Shown: positions 62,580-64,000 of the stretch, piece by piece
Numbering within the stretch: the stretch's first letter is position 1
Layout: every line of letters begins with the position of its first letter
Assembly: GCA_950295325.1 (NCBI GenBank)
Contig: OX485803.1
Location: forward strand, 54,079,554-54,143,553
Direction of reading: 5' to 3'
DNA from: Polytrichum commune
Lineage: Eukaryota; Streptophyta; Polytrichopsida; Polytrichales; Polytrichaceae
Length of the DNA: 64,000 nucleotides
Translations under genes and position numbers: made by a program
Notes under the pieces: generated by a model
What the model was told of the DNA's origin: nothing
The model's database searches: none
Seen by the model: only the letters and a program-made list of their open reading frames with translations

Positions 62580-64000
62580 CTTTCGAGCGATTCCCAAGCA
62601 ATTCTTGGCGTAGTCAAGGAGGCCTTGCCATATCATTTGTTTAGTGCTTTTAACATCCCACATGTTGTCATTGAATGTAAGGTCATTCATATCCACCTAA
62701 ATGATCCAAAGTGTGATCCCTCTAAGTAAAAGCCAAATTCTAGAGCATTTACTAAGTGAGGTAGGGATTTTCTTGCCAAAAATCCCATTTTGCCAATCTA
62801 GTGATTTCCATGGCCCCTTTTGTCTTGGCCTAGCTTTCATGGTGTTAATAATGCCAATGGAGATATCCCAAGCCTTATGGGCCACTCTACAATCCCAAAA
62901 CCCATATGTGACGGTTTCTAAGATATTTGTCATGCACATTTGACATTTGTCATCAATGGCAACAATAAATCTAGCTCTCCCGGCCAAGAGTTAACCGTGA
63001 TTGGTTTATGCCAAATTAACCAAATGAAGGTGGTTTTTTATTTTGCTACACATTCTAGACATTCCCCCATTTCAATATAAGCCAAGGTGGGATAATGCCA
63101 TGTCATTTGGTAACAATTGACCTAGGTGGAGGATTTTGTGCTTGCAACATGTTCCTTCCTATGGCAGGATTGTAATTAAGGAAGTCTTCTCATCAATTCC
63201 ATTGCAGCCATGTGGGGTCCATGCTCAATGTGTCTATCCTGCCAATGCATACATCAATATTGGGCTTCCAAATAACTTTGTTGATGGTGCAAATTTTGAT
63301 CAACCTACGTGCTTTATTGGTGATGTCAAGTTCGATTGGTGCCTCCACATTCATGATGCGTGTGTTGATTGAAATTTGGAGGCAATTGAGGGTTTGTGGG
63401 GGGAATAAGAGCCCCCATGAGCATTCGTCAAGAATTAGGCAAAAAAAATTGGCTACTACAAAGATAGTAAGTGGATAGGCATCTTGATCTTCACTTTCAA
63501 AGTAACCAATTCACCAACCGATAGGGAACTCCATCCTATGTTGTTGGATAAGTTTCTTCCATTGATTGGGCGAGGAGTTGATCATGGTGTCAATGACGTG
63601 CACTTCCCTTTGGTCAAATTTAAACCTTTAAGCAATAACCATGGTAGCCAGAAGTTGGTTGTTTTCAAGATCCCATATGTCCCTGATGCTACTAAGGCCA
63701 CTCCTATCAAGTTGTGTTGCTTTATTCATTGAAAATCCATCCCCTTAATTTTTGTCTCCACCATAAGTATGTGTTACGAACTTGGTGTCTATCATGTGGC
63801 GCTAAGATTCCACATACTTTGACATACTTTTCCATGCTTCTCCAATTCATTTCCAAATGCTAGATCCCTGAGCTAGTATATGCCGCTTAAGAAACATCCA
63901 CCCCATTCCTAGACTCCATTTGTTTTTCCAGTCTGGACGTGCCCCTCGCAACCTATATTACCGGTAGATAAGAATACAAAGATTGGTTTTACCTCCCTCA
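62580..64000 (-). mobile_element. LINE fragment (ORF2 C-terminal region), runs off the window
   Basis: The minus-strand frame 62697-62987 gives CQMCMTNILETVTYGFWDCR and LLLRGITLWII, the zf-RVT-like end of plant LINE ORF2. It aligns with 6911-7309 of the large LINE. Upstream FIWLIWHKP (about 63010-63045) matches FIWSIWHKV. Scattered similarity continues to the window edge (for example CTTTTCCATGCTTCTCC near 63826 against ACTTTCCAAGCTT near 8091). The 3' poly(A) end is not recognisable. It is more decayed than the 6.5-16.4 kb copy. Confidence 0.85.

Overview
The window looks like transposon-dense nuclear DNA of a land plant. No intact host gene, tRNA, rRNA or CRISPR array could be recognised. 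The plant assignment rests on the element types: an L1-type LINE whose ORF1 carries a DUF4283-like domain and a CCHC knuckle, CACTA/En-Spm genes (DUF8039-like, Transposase_24-like, TNP2 plus DUF4218), two-gene PIF/Harbinger elements, a Ty1/copia remnant, a pogo/Lemi1-like element and many Tourist-like MITEs. The species cannot be fixed from the sequence. All coordinates and alignments were made by eye.

Layout. 1-6.4 kb: AT-rich filler with a dispersed repeat broken by a 130-bp truncated LINE. 6.465-16.400 kb: one essentially full-length minus-strand LINE between target-site duplications, split inside ORF1 by a CACTA element whose left terminus is at 11690. 16.8-22.3 kb: Tourist-like MITEs, a TA-flanked element with 28-bp perfect inverted ends, and dispersed repeats. 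22.536-26.961 kb: complete PIF/Harbinger element. 27.769-29.246 and 32.381-34.089 kb: two related TG...CA elements, each with its own 5-bp target duplication, probably solo LTRs. 29.9-31.1 kb: MITEs. 35.5-37.9 kb: Ty1/copia pol remnant. 38.2-39.7 kb: MITE cluster. 40.190-46.617 kb: an old PIF/Harbinger element interrupted by a 3.955-kb CpG- and CCGGA-rich TG...CA element (41.535-45.489 kb). That insert carries a 694-codon single-frame gag-like ORF but no reverse transcriptase. 48.151-49.127 kb: internally deleted pogo-like element. 49.5-50.7 kb: tandem duplication. 51.1-52.1 kb: inverted copy of the 1.6-2.4 kb repeat. 54.326-57.777 kb: the best-preserved PIF/Harbinger element. 58.343-58.903 kb: palindromic MITE. 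58.9-60.6 kb: CACTA TNP2 pseudogene. 62.58-64.0 kb: a second LINE, running off the window.

The genes present serve element mobility. In both complete Harbinger elements a DDE transposase converges on a two-exon Myb/SANT-like partner gene. Several ORFs are interrupted by stop codons in otherwise open frames, consistent with decay of silenced, methylated copies. Nested insertions and paralogous empty sites give a relative history. The least explained object is the 3.955-kb CCGGA-rich element.
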